Shown here: positions 47,534 through 59,239 of the stretch, piece by piece
Layout: each line of letters opens with the position of its first letter
Position numbering within the stretch: position 1 is the first letter of the stretch
From: Blasia pusilla
Lineage: Eukaryota; Marchantiophyta; Marchantiopsida; Blasiales
Direction of reading: 5' to 3'
Assembly (NCBI GenBank): GCA_050084515.1
Contig: CM114271.1
Span: 54,064,001 to 54,128,000, forward strand
Length of the DNA: 64,000 nt
The notes under the pieces: generated by a model
The model's input: only the letters and a program-made list of their open reading frames with translations
Database searches by the model: none
What the model was told of the DNA's origin: nothing
Position numbers and translations under genes: made by a program

Positions 47534-48529
47534 TGTCGCGCCCCTACTCTCCTTGAATGTCAATCTTTAGTGTTGCGGAAGCGTACGTTCAATAGCTCAC
47601 AAAATCATTGCCGATCTGCAGCTAAACACGCACTCTTGTTAGTCGGGTCTGGGCCAACCAACGTTCCAACCCACCGAGTCCTCAACTCCTGGTCTCATCA
47701 AGCTCAACCTTCCTTAGTTCTGGCAAGTCCTTCAAGACTTGGAGCAGAGTTCCTGGTTAGTCCACGGATCTGAAATGGCACTTGCGCGCCTAGCATTGAA
47801 CCCGAGGACTGTTCAACGGTCCTGGGTGAGTTTTGAATGGAGACCCAAGTAATTGAGTCACAAGGTGAAATCCAAGAGGGATGTCTAAAATCGCCTCAAT
47901 GGACTTGGTGTAGGTTTTCCAACCCAACCCCCAAACTCGCGTTCCGTTCCATGCCCTTGAGCCTCCCCGCGGCGCCCTAAGTGGGGTTTGGTTTCCAAGC
48001 ACTCTCGAAGACCTTCCCCCTTATTAGTACTTCTAGGGTTCTCCAATAACCCCCCCCCCTTTTCGAAAAGGAGGGTCGGGCCCCTCATTGTGGCCCTCAA
48101 CTCGACTCCACTTACAGTCGTTTTGGGTTGTTTCTCAGCCACTGCTTATGCGTCTGCAGCGACCTTTAGTGCGTTTGGACCGGCTCTCCATAAGCTTTCT
48201 AACGCATCCTTATTTGATCCAAACGCATCTTGGCGCTAAAAGTTATGGCCATAAATACAGTCGGAAAACTCTCAAACGCTAGTGGCGTTCCAAATCCGGA
48301 TCTTTCCTTTGGCAACCCACTTCCTAGACTCGACTTCTTTCAAGTCGCATTCCGCGTTTGGTCCAGGTTTCTTGGTCGCGACCACAACATCTGAAACGCG
48401 ACGCTTCGCTCTGCGTTTCGTCTCTTGTCTCCTCTTTGAGACTACTCCAACGCGCAAACCATCTTAGCGTGAGCCCGCTAATGTTCCGATGTTCCGCTTG
48501 GCACTTGTTTGGTCATGAGGGTCGCGACA
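47534..48529 (-). repeat. 5' LTR of copy III (996 bp)
   Basis: In plus coordinates it runs from TGTCGCGCCCCTACTC to GGTCATGAGGGTCGCGACA, so in element orientation it starts TGTCGCGACCC and ends GGGGCGCGACA, a 7-base terminal inverted repeat. It lies next to the PBS and is followed by the target duplication. It contains a CCCCCCCCC run at 48050-48058 and the small inverted repeat GCGTTTGGA/TCCAAACGC at about 48171-48224. Confidence 0.92.
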
Positions 48530-48534
48530 CGCAC
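48530..48534. repeat. Target-site duplication of chromovirus copy III, right
   Basis: CGCAC, identical to 41543-41547. Confidence 0.85.
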
Positions 48535-50400
48535 AGTGATGGGACGATCACCATGACGAAAAACAAGTATAAGTTGTCGAAAGTCACCACCAAAGAAAAA
48601 ATATCTTGCCTCCAAAGGGTAGTTCTCTCAATCGAGCGTCCACCAGATCCATAATATCTTTGAAAGTAAGATTAAGAACCTCAAAAGTGTGACAATATGT
48701 CATAGGAGCTTCGTCCACACAATCAATTTTGCATTTTGTATGAGGCGTGCTAAGTGACTATTAACTGAAAGACTATAAACACAAAACAAAAAAGAGTAAG
48801 CAAAATTTGATTTCATAATATATGTGAGTAAAATAAAAAGAATAAAAACATAAGATTAAGGAAAGAAGTAAAAGGCTAGCAAAGTCTTCAACATAAACTT
48901 ACTTGCAAGTGGATGCTTCATGTATCTGAATTGCAATTTTAAATCGCAAATATGTCGTGCGTCATCCGTCCAATAATAAAGCAGTGATTCTCGAAGATGC
49001 AACTGCAAGAGCTATATGCCCCTTGCTTCTCACCCTAGCAAGGAAAAGGTCGTATAGAAATGATTTTCCGGTTCCACGAAGACCATCAATGAAGTGTAAT
49101 TCTGCCTAAGAAGCCATAATTAGCAACAAGATAATAATTAAAAACAAAAGTTAGATACAAATCTTCTAATAACATAACATCAATAAAATGTCCTTACAAA
49201 AGGTGGTACATCATACAACATACCCCCAAAAAGACAATATGACAACACCCCAAATAGCTCGTTGTCCATTATTTAAATAGGTCTCTCCTTGTTCTGCAAG
49301 CATACCAGGATTGTAGCAAAACTCTTCTTCCTCTTAGTGCGAGATCGATAAATCTTGATAAAAAAAGTCAGGTTTAGGCATGTCGGGGAAATCTCCGTTA
49401 CGTTTAGCATGATTGTGAAGATGGTAGTGGATCTCTAATAAATCAAGATTGATTTTTTGCAAGTCCAAGGCAAGATCACCTATCCCAATTCTCTATAGAA
49501 ATCTACAAAAAACAAATTAAGTGTGAGAAAAAAGTTGTAAAACACACAACAAAAAATAGTAATTCATAACGTTAAAGAAAGCATTCATATTACCACACGT
49601 CGTATATGTAACAGATCTTCGATCAATGGAACTAAGAAACGTCCCTATACCACATCAGGTATAGACGGCGTGTTGTATAAAAGAATGATAGCAATTAGTA
49701 GCACGAGGAATGACCAATACAAATTTCAACCGCTTCTTCAAAACAAGAGAAAACCTCCATGTCATCTTCTAATAGACCCAACTGAATAGTTGTTTCCTTA
49801 AAAGTAGGATAGGCAACGCCATCAATCATTTTCAAATCTTCATATGATTGAGTTCTTCTCACATGATGGAGAATTAATCGTAACTTGTGACGCTCTACTT
49901 CACTTACATAATTTTACAACAAATATAATATATAAAAGAATGTTATATATATAAATATTTATTTATTATATTAACTAAAATATTAATATAAAAAATATAT
50001 CTACGCACATAAGAAAAAATGTGCATGAGTTAGTCATATATGAATGTCCAATGGGAAGTCCACATACTCTTCTTCCACGTGAATGTCGCAACTGCCTCTT
50101 CTTATTCCAAGAAGAATAGGAAGAGAATTACAAACAAAGGTATTGTCGAGTTGCAAGATCATAACTATTGGTTGCAACCCATTGCGTAGAGTGGTCTCTT
50201 TATACCGCTCAAGAATATTGTCTAGTAAATCTCAATCATGAAGATATACCATTTGGCTATCTGGTTGATGAAAAATTAATCTTATAATACTTGGTTGTTT
50301 AGAGGATAGACTGAACTTGAAAATTCGCCAACATTCTTCGGAAGACGAAACATACCTTCACATACCAAAAAGAAAATATAGTTAATATCCAATATTTAAA
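48535..50400 (-). pseudogene. Helitron Pif1-type helicase, N-terminal half
   Basis: Minus strand, in order. About 50380-50190 has RIFKFSLSSKQPSIIRLIFH and DNILERYKETTLRN. About 49900-49720 has LRLILHHVRRTQSYEDLKMI, then DGVAYPTFKETTIQLGLLED. About 49490-49280 is the linker region. Walker A is at about 49100-49040 (FIDGLRGTGKSFLYDLFLAR), then GHIALAVASS to 48930. Walker B is at about 48720-48690 (DEAPMTYCHTFE), and ELPFGGKIF lies at about 48620. The sequence is then cut by chromovirus copy III at 48534/41543, and the helicase continues at 41542. Introns and stops occur between blocks. Confidence 0.85.
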
Positions 50401-50469
50401 TATAGTAAAATTACTTGTAGATATCATGGAAAAAATATAAATCCAACATACCCAATAGCGAGGTATAAC

Positions 50470-51820
50470 GATGTTTCATCGATAATATCTTCAGTTGTTG
50501 TACTTTTTGCCAACGTATAGGATATCGCATCTAATCCCCTGTATACATACTTGTAAATGTACTTCAATGTTTATATGCTATTTGTATGGTGAAGTTGGTT
50601 GGCATCATCGCATACCAATACACTCGAGTGATCTCAAAAAATATGCAACAAGGAGAGGACATGTTGTGATGGATGAGGATGGAGGTGACAATGTTGAGCA
50701 TAACGTACGAGAAGGAAGAGAAGAAGAGCAACACCTATGTGAAGAAACAATGAATGAAGTAGGTTCAAAGAGTAATATTGCTCTACAAGTTGCTTTGTTT
50801 CGACTTCAAATACGAGCTAATGCTGAAGATCATAATAGGTTGTTGAGGTTTGGTCGTCTTACTCAAGAATAGATGGTAGATATATAAGTGAATATTGAAA
50901 TGCAATGATTAACTTTGATATACGGCTACATCAAAAGGAGCTAAGAGCTGATTTATTCAAGGCATGAGAGATGCTATGACTTGGAATGACAATGATGGTC
51001 ATGTTGTAGGGAGACGAGTCATTTTACCTTCTTCTTTTATAGGAGGACCTCGACATATGCACCAATTGCATCACGATGCCATGGAAATTTTGAGACATTT
51101 TGGGAAACTAAAATAATTTGTTACTAGGAATTGCAATCCTAAGTGGATAGATTTTACTTTGGCTCTACTTCCTGGACAAACAATCTTAGATCGTCATGAC
51201 TTGGTTATTCGCATTCTTTGATAAAAGAAGAAAGAGTTGTTGAGGCTTATAATAGATAAGCATATTTTGGGGCGAGTCGTGGGATGTATTCATGTAGTGG
51301 AGTTTCAAAATAGAGGTCTACCACATGTGCATATTTTGATTATTCTTGCCTCTGAGGATAAGCCAAGGACAACCTCTGATTTTGATGATACTATTTCAGT
51401 TGAGATTCTTGATTCGACTACAAATCCAAAACTCTACTCAATTGAGAGAAATTGTATGATACATGGACCATGTGGAATAGTTCATTGAATTGCATCATGT
51501 ACAATCAAAACAACATAAATTTTTTCTAAGGGCTACCCAATGCATTTTACCTCGATGACAATGGAGAATGAGGATAGTTATCTTATCTATAAGAGGTAAT
51601 CTCATGATCTTTGTTTCTTTTTTTTCTATCTTTCTATTTTTTTAAGAAGTTTTCTTTAAGTACCAACATATTCTTATATTTGTGTTTATGTAGATGTGAT
51701 AATGGTAGGTCGTTTAAGAAGTCAAATTATGACTTTTCTAATTTTGGATTGTTCCCTACAATCCAATATACCTTATTTGATTGCGATATCAATTTGGAGA
51801 GAATGAACAATAATATCACG
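50470..51820 (+). pseudogene. Helitron Rep (HUH endonuclease) segment, inverted relative to its flanks
   Basis: The plus strand begins with YLYGEVGWHHRIPI (about 50575-50620), followed by an acidic linker. Next is the Rep region 50940-51490: VILPSSFIGGPRHMHQLYHD, then VVGCIHVVEFQNRGLPHVHI, with the HUH metal motif as HVH, then MIHGPCG. A GT-AG intron (51596-51693) joins YLIYKR to CDNGRSFKK, and IVPYNP / DCDINLERMN follow to about 51820. Rep nicks and joins DNA for rolling-circle transposition. Flanking Helitron parts on both sides read on the minus strand, so this is an internal inversion. Several stops. Confidence 0.85.
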
Positions 51821-52773
51821 TCCTTCTCTTGGCTCACTTCGATCTCCAAGCAAGATAGCAGCAATCTCTGAAGCAATAGGCAATGTGTACCGTTTTGCAT
51901 CAAGCCCTCACTTACTATTCTTTAGAACAATATGAAAATTGAAATTACATGGATCCATGGCCACATATAGAAAGATAGCGACATGTGGATTATATACATG
52001 TAACATGTCATGTAATCCCTCCAAATCTCAATCCTAAATCAATCCCGATTCATGATCCTTCTCTTATGTTCGATCTGATACTCATCATCATGAATATAAA
52101 TTTGTGCAAACTATGGAAAAACACTCGTCTCCGTATTAAGAGGTCTAATAACATGATAAAGACTATCTTGAATCCTCAGATTTTCTGCCACTTCCATCTT
52201 CTATAACATATGCTCCAATGGATGTCCACTATTATAGGCATATGCATTAGGCAAAAAAGTGCATACTATTTTCGGTAACACCTAAAATCAACTTGAATAG
52301 GAAACGAGGTGAAGCCTTCAAATATGGTAATTGGACCTTACCATGCTCGCAACATATATGAAATCTGAAAATGAGAGCATGGGGACTTTGATGACTTCAC
52401 TCTCTCACACTTCCAATGAAGTTTTTGGCAAGTTGAACATACATTATCTATATATCCAATACTATAACGTCAAGTGATACTATGAACATAATATCCCAAC
52501 CAAAGAATTCAGATGGATTTCTCTTCAAAATCACATATACATGCAATATTCATTGACTTCGTTAAGTCTACAACCCTTTTGCATGCCACATTTGGAACAA
52601 TGGAAAGTTAATGATCTTTGTTTACCTCCGGATAATCCATTCAAACAGGAAGATTGTCGCCAGATATAGTATTCCTTATTGCAAAATACCAAATAGTCCT
52701 CCATTGTGCATGTGTGATGCGACTAAATTAGCACGCCTACGTCCTTGGCCATAGGCTCGTGCTGCTTAGAGCA
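51820..52773 (-). pseudogene. Helitron replicase N-terminal part
   Basis: Minus strand: about 52760-52700 (RRRANLVASHMHNGGLFGIL), about 52440-52250 (CQKLHWKCERVK, then pieces like FKLILGVT) and about 51930-51820 (KRYTLPIASEIAAILLGDRS, EPREGRD). This is the cysteine-containing N-terminal region of plant Helitron proteins up to the point where GExGWH text should follow; that text is found inverted at about 50575. Its right limit coincides with the CACTA-like terminus at 52774. Confidence 0.75.
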
Positions 52774-53050
52774 CACTAGAAGAAATGGGTGATTTTTATG
52801 ACTAGACCTTAAATGACTCATCGAAAGAATGACTCAAATTATGACTTAAATGGTTGAGTCATCAAATTTAGAGTCGTACGACTCACCAAGTAATCTGCTT
52901 ATGACTAACGTAGTTATCAATACCCTTTAGTAGAGACGAGTCATACTTGATTTACTCGCCTAGTAAAGATGAGTCATAAACAAAAACTGATATGTTTAAA
53001 TGATTTAATGCTCTAATGTTGGTAGGGATTATTCGAAGCTAGTATGTCAT
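52774..53050 (+). mobile_element. CACTA-like terminus with subterminal repeats
   Basis: It starts CACTAGAAGAAATGGGTGATTTTTATGAC and is followed by repeated GACTCAT / GAGTCAT motifs at about 52840-52980 (at least six), typical transposase-binding subterminal repeats of CACTA elements. A matching far end was not found in the window. The terminus is directly followed by the second ~345 bp tandem array. Confidence 0.6.
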
Positions 53051-56000
53051 TTTCATGTTTACATGATCATATCTTTTCATCTAACCTTTAGATGGAGATA
53101 AAACTTGGCACTAGCATTGTAATTAATTTTTTGCACTACTTGAATGTTTTGGATCTTCTTTTTAACACCCCATGCTCCTATAAAAAAATGAAACACCTCC
53201 TTTGGGATTTACGATTTTTAAATCCATATGTGAGTGGTCATTTGGAGTTTTTTCTTTCCCCCTTAGTTCTTGGTGTTTGGGTGCCCATGTGGAATTTATT
53301 TTTTTTTATTTTTATAACCCTTGGTGAGGGGAGGGGGGAGAGAATGGGATGTCAAGAAGGAGGAGGAGGAGGCCTTTGAGTACGAATGTATGGAGTAGTT
53401 TGTCATATTAACATATAGCTATATTTCTATCGAACCATCATATGGTGATCAAACGTGGCACTGACTTTTCTCTTAATTATTTGCACTCCTTGAACGGTTT
53501 TGATATGCTACTTAGCTCCCCATTATCGTGCCAAAAATGAAACACCTCCTTTGGGATTTATGATTTTTAAATCCATGTACGAGTGGTCATTTGGAGTTTT
53601 TTTCTTTTCCCCTTTGTTCTAGATGTTGGGATGGCCCTCAAGGAAATGTATCTTGATTTAGGCCATACTTGGTGAGACCTGGTGATGAAGAGGAGGGCCA
53701 ACAAAATAGATATGCAAAAGGAATAAAGGCAAAACACAAGTCATCTTCCAAGAGTTAGTTGAATTTTGATGTTTGCAATCTAGCATATTGACTTTCCACC
53801 GTTGGATGGAGCTCAAAACTTAAGGACTATGGAGATGAGAAGACCCTTTTACTTTTGGATAGTGTGGATATTCCATATCCTACTCCATGCTGAATTTATA
53901 ATTAGGAAACCGCGTTAAGGGTTTTTTTTTTATTCCCTGGCCGGACGTTAATTTCAAGATTTTATTTTTCCATTGGTATAGTAACACATAAGTACATCTT
54001 GTGACAAAATTTCATGATTTGTACACATTCTGATGAAGAGGAGGGCCAAGCAAATGGAGATGTAAGACAAAGAAAGGCAAAACATGAATAATGATGCAAA
54101 TGTTAGTTCAATTTTAATGTTTGGACTCTAACATCTTGACTTTCCACCGTTGGATGTAGCTGAAATATAAGGACTATGGAGATGAGAAGGCCCTTTTACT
54201 TTTGTACGGTGTGGATTTTCCATATCCTCTCCATGCTCAATTTAAAATTGGGACATCATGTTTAGGGTTTATGATCTTTTATTCCCTCTTTGGGTGTCAA
54301 TTTCAAGATTTTCTTTTTCCATTGGTATAGTAGCACATAAGTTCATCTTTTTAAAATTTTTCATGATTTTAGGCATGGTGATGAAGAGGAGGGCCAAGCA
54401 AATGGAAATGTAAGACGAAGAAAGGCAAAACACAAGTAATGTTCCAAGAGTTAGTTGAATGTTGATGTTTGCACTCTAGTATCTTGGCTTCCCACCGTTG
54501 GATGGAGTTGAAACATAAGGAATATGGAGATGAGAAGGCCCTTTTACATTCGGACAGTGTGGATTTTCCATATCCTACTTCATGCTCAATTAAAAATAGG
54601 AAACCTTGTTTAAGGTTTATGATTTTTAATTCCCACGCCGGGGGTCCAATTGGATATCTTCTTTTTTCATTGGTATAGTTACACATAAGTACATCTTGTG
54701 ACAAAGTTTGAGGATTTATGGACTTGGTGATGAAGAATGATACCAACAAAATGGATATAAAAGAGGAATAAAGGCAAAACATCAATAATGTCCCAAGAGC
54801 TAGTTAAATTTTGATGTTTGCATTCTAGCATCTTGACTTCCCACTGTTGGATGGAACTAAAAAATAAGGAATATTGACATGAGAAGGCCATTTTACTTTT
54901 GGATCGTGTGGATTTTCCATATCCTACTATCTGCTCAATTAAAAAATGGGAAATCATATTTAGGGTCTATGATTTTTTACTCCCTATTTGGATGTCAATT
55001 TGGAGATTTTCCTTATCCATTGGTATAGTAACACATAAGTACATATTGTGACAAAGTTTCATGATTTATAGACACAATGATGGAGAGGAGGGCCAAGCAA
55101 ATGGAGATGAAAGACAAAGAAAGGCAAAACACGAATAATGATCTAAGTGTTAGTTCAATTTTGATGTTTGCACTCTAGCTAGTATGTTGACTTCCCACTA
55201 TTGGATGGAGCTGAAATATAAGGAATATGGAGATAAAAAGGCGAGTGTGGGATTTTTGGCGTTGTTATGATCGAGTCCTTATGGCATTTTCATTGTATCA
55301 TGAAGTTTAATTTTTCTCCCACCATTGGATGGTGATAACACCTAACACACACTAAGGCCTGAAATCCGTTCACATATTGAACGGTTTAGATTTGCTAGTT
55401 AGCTCTCCGTGCTCAAACCATAAATGGGAAGATCAATTTTAGGGTTTACAAATTTTAATTCCATTTGTGAATGGTCATTTGTAATTTTTTCTTTTGATTT
55501 GTGTTTCTGGAGTTGGCTTGCTCCCCTGGGAAAAAATTCAAGATTTTTGGACTCATGGTTAAGGAGGAGGGGAGAAAATGATGGATCAAGAAGGAGGACG
55601 AGGATTTTGAATAGTCTCGTTCGAACGCTTTGCACTATTTTCATGGTAAACAAGTGGTTTCCTTTCTTTCCACCATTGGATAGGGATGAATATTTTTCTT
55701 AGCCTTGATATTAGATTTGTCGAGAACTTCGACGATTCAGATCTTCTATTGAAGTTCCCATGCTAATACCAAAAATCAGAAACCTTATTTAGGGTTTACG
55801 GTTTTTAATACCATGTGTGAGTGGTCATTTGTAATTTTTCTTTTGGCTTGTGTTCCTCAAAACCGGGTACCTCCTTGGGAAAAGTTTCAAGATTGAAGGA
55901 GGAGGAGGTTGAGTAGGAGAGGATAAAATGATGGATCAAGACGGAGGACTAGGACTTTGAGTAGTCTTTTTCCTAGGCGTTGTCTCATTATCATCGTCAC

Positions 56001-56380
56001 GTGGTAGTAACTTTGTTTACCACCATTGGATGTGGATGAATATTTTTTCAGAGCCTGTCCATTAATGTATTCTACAAATTAGATGGTTCAGATCTACAAG
56101 TTAGCTCTCCATGCTCAAACCTAAAATGGAAGACTGTTTTCAGGATTTACGATATTTAGTTCCGTGTGTGAGTGGTCATTTGATTTTTCTTCTTTTCTCC
56201 TCTGTTCCTGGATTAAGGGTGCCATTTAAAAAAAAAATCAAGATTTTTGGGCCCCATGTGGATGGTGCAGGGTACAAAATGACAAGCCAAGAAGGAGTAA
56301 GAGGGCGTTGAATAGGATTCTTTGAAGTCCTTGTGGCATTTTCATGTTATGATGGAGTTAGCTTTTGCTTTCACCATTGG
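53050..56380 (-). repeat. ~345-bp tandem repeat array, minus orientation
   Basis: The better conserved units carry GATGAAGAGGAGGGCCAA at about 53684, 54034 and 54379, with degenerate versions at 54728 and about 55078; all share TTCCATATCCT, CACCGTTGGATG and CCATTGGTATAGTAACACAT. More diverged units with GAGTGGTCATTTG at about 53230, 53580, 55470, 55820 and 56170 flank them on both sides. Read on the minus strand, the units match the 28950-31100 array (TTGAGCATGGAG, AAAATCCACACCGT, CAAATCATGAAATTTTGTCA). About nine to ten units in all. Open frames inside are accidental. Confidence 0.85.
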
Positions 56381-56424
56381 ATGGTGTATTCAATATATAG
56401 GCAAATAGGGAGAATGAGAAAGAA

Positions 56425-56520
56425 GAGGACGATGGGGCCCACATGGAAAAGTCCTTCCATAAGACAGGCGTAAATCCACGGACATGGACTTTGTCCTCAT
56501 AAAACCTTGGAAGAATGGCG
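56425..56520 (-). repeat. Dispersed repeat, second copy
   Basis: Reverse complement reads GTCCATGTCCGTGGATTT, TATGGAAGGACTTTTCC and GTGGGCCCCAT, matching 10729-10815. Confidence 0.5.
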
Positions 56521-57292
56521 TGCATCCGCAAGAGAGAAGGAAGGGCATCCCTCTACCTATAAGGCCCCTAAAGAGGAAGGAGGGCTGATCAAATCCACTT
56601 ACATATGAGCAACGGACGGACAATAATCGAGAGCGAGAGGAAAAGTGAAGTTCGAAGTGACGCGAGGATTAAGAGCCACTCGATCTACACGGAAGGAGGA
56701 ACTGCAATTGCTATGGTTACCACATTTAGTTGTCAAGATTGATCGATGGACAACCGGTCCTATATCTAACTGATCCAAAAGTGTAGATTTCAATGTTCAA
56801 ATTCGAGTCGTTTTTGATGGATTTGCTTAGATGACCTACATCCAACCAACCACATTGACCACATATAGTGGGAAAAAAGAGAGAGAAAAAGATAAGGGCG
56901 GGGTGGGAAAGGGTAAATTAAAAGGGGGGTTTCAAGTAATATTATTAGTTTTTAAGGGGAACTAAAATTAAAATTTTATAATTAATTTGAGGTTATTAAA
57001 TTTATCTACAAAATATTATTCTTAAAATCTACTAGAAAAAAATATTAATTAGTAATTTAATACCAAATAATATTTTAAAAAGATTTTATTTCATTTTATT
57101 AAAAATATGATTTTTTTGTATTTATTCATTACTGAATTACTTTGCCTAATTTAGTAATCTACTTGGCCCAATTTTCTTTGCACTTTAGATAACGATGATA
57201 ATTTATGTATGATGATAATCCTAATGCACATAACAATAACATGTAACTTAAATTTTATAAGTTTTTAAAATTTTTACTTATAGAATATTTCA
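56521..57292. other. Non-coding stretch
   Basis: First half GC-richer, second half very AT-rich. Nothing recognised. Confidence 0.35.
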
Positions 57293-57549
57293 TCTCTATA
57301 TTAAGTCCAATGTGGAGTTGACGACTATAGGAGAAGTCAATAATGACATGGAGAAAAGTTCACTTTGCGTTATTACAAATAAACCACGTACAACTCTAAC
57401 TATGGAGATGTTGAAGGATTCGTTTAATGAGATATCTCCAATCTATGTCATTTTATGTGGTATAGATTCTTTTTTGTTTCTTTTTCCACGAAAAAAATAG
57501 ACGTACCTAAAAGGATCTCACTAGTTTTTATGTACACTACACATTTATA

Positions 57550-58850
57550 GTCTCTCCATTCCATCATACATATCCAATGAGTATACTTTATTCTTGGAAG
57601 TTATTATGTGGTAAAGCACAAAGAAGAAAAGAAGTTCATGGATAAAATAAAAAAATTCTAAGAGAATTTTGAGATGTTAATGTGATCCGAATAACTCAAA
57701 TGTAAGTTTCTTTGTTGACAATGTTCCATTTCCCTCTCCTTTCAATAAGTCTTATACATAATATAAAGTACATTTGAAACTAACCTTGTTTTTGTATGAA
57801 ACATATATAGAAATACTATTGTATTACATCACTCGAATTGGATTATAAAAAAGTAAAGGAATCATTGATTAAAACATATCCCATGTATGGTAAAGCCTCT
57901 ATTATACGTGTTTTTTTTCATTTTATTTTCTTACGCATGTTATTACATTATGAGGAAAGGTTTGTTTGTAAGTTCATGAATAAATTAATCTTTTGAATTT
58001 CTCAGAATTTCCTTTCCATCAAACCCTACGGCCATATGTGGTTTTTTTAAAGGTACTACGTGGTGAGGGTCAAAGAAAGAGGCATGCTATTAATGCATAA
58101 ATTTGTGCACTTCAAATTGGAAATAAAGATGCTCCTGATGCTCAAGTAACTCCTACAAAAGTTCACTTTCTTGAATATATTTCACATCAATCCATTTAAT
58201 CATGAAACACTCTTCAATTCCTTTTGAGTTAATTTTCTTAACTAATTCACATATGATTACATAATCTCCAAAAATCTCATAACATTTTGGAAAAATTGGA
58301 TTTCATATTGCATGGCTTCTTATAACTTTCTCACATGACATACATGAGGCTTAAATCAGACCACTATCCTACACATATGTTATTTCCTTAAAGAAATGTG
58401 TTTCATTCATATTTTGTAATTAAATATGATATTAGGTTAGTATAATGTAAGTTTTTAAAATTTATTATCCTCATTATTATATTGTTCCTAACATATGTTC
58501 ATACTTTCTATTCCATCAGATCCTACGACTATACGTCATTTTCGAAAAGCATTAAGCGGAAAGGCTCACAGAAGGGATCATGCAAAGAAAGCAATATTTC
58601 AAGAAAAAAGTCAACTTCCTCTTGAAGTTGAAATATCCCAACGAAGGTTTTTTCCTATAAATGTTTTAACTTTGTTTCATACTCGTGCTATAAATCATTC
58701 ATTCTCGTATTATTTCTAACTTTATATTGTGTGTGGCAAAATATTTCTTAGACTATCTATTCCGTCCAATCCTAAAAATACATGTGAGGTTCGAAAGGTT
58801 CTACGTGGCAAGGAACAAACAAGAAAATGTGTAATTTGTGCAAAGAAGTT
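57550..58850 (+). repeat. Four-fold repeated exon-like motif in the Helitron
   Basis: Around 57555, 58010, 58505 and 58755 the sequence repeats a pattern TCTxTTCCxTCxxAxCCTA, then TxCGxxxxGxTxxTACGTGG and AAAGxxCAxAGAAG. The third instance translates as PSDPTTIRHFRKALSGKAHR. Spacing is irregular (about 455, 495 and 250 bp). It may be a duplicated small exon of the Helitron N-terminal region; the function is not recognised. Confidence 0.5.
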
Positions 58851-59239
58851 GGCATAACACAAAGAAAGGCCCATGGTTTACCAAAGAGCGAACAAAAGGA
58901 AGAGATACATCCTTGAAAACAACTTTGCAAGCTCCATCTATTATTGAAGCAATGGTACAAGATAGAAATATGTTGTGCATGGATGGTCTGATCCAAGTTG
59001 GCTTCAGGTATATGTTATAATTCTTATACAATCTTCGTCCCCATCTCCTTTTTGATCCAAAACAATGGTTTGATCTAATGGTATATATATTCACGAAGAT
59101 GACAAAAATGAAGTCAACTAGGATGGTTGAGGGTTTTCCACTATTGAAAGACGAAGTCATATTCCTAAAAGAATTTAAGTAGCGTCATCCATAAGTCACG
59201 AGGATGTAGTCCCAAGAGATAGTAAAGTGATGCTAGTTC

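Larger units (their letters stand above)
41548..48529 (-). mobile_element. Ty3/gypsy chromovirus copy III, near full length (6982 bp)
   Basis: Bounded by CGCAC target duplications. Minus-strand order: LTR 48529-47534, PBS 47531-47520, gag-protease, RT, RNase H, integrase, chromodomain, 3' untranslated part, and an aberrant palindromic LTR 42203-41548. It sits inside the helicase of a Helitron, splitting the coding sequence between VPSLCVR (48535 side) and ATLRRSHV (41542 side). Stops in gag, a small deletion and stop in RT, frame breaks and catalytic substitutions in integrase make it non-autonomous now. Confidence 0.92.

Noticed and set aside
47056-47773. Plus-strand frames opposite gag of copy III
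   Set aside because: Shadows of the minus-strand gag and LTR.
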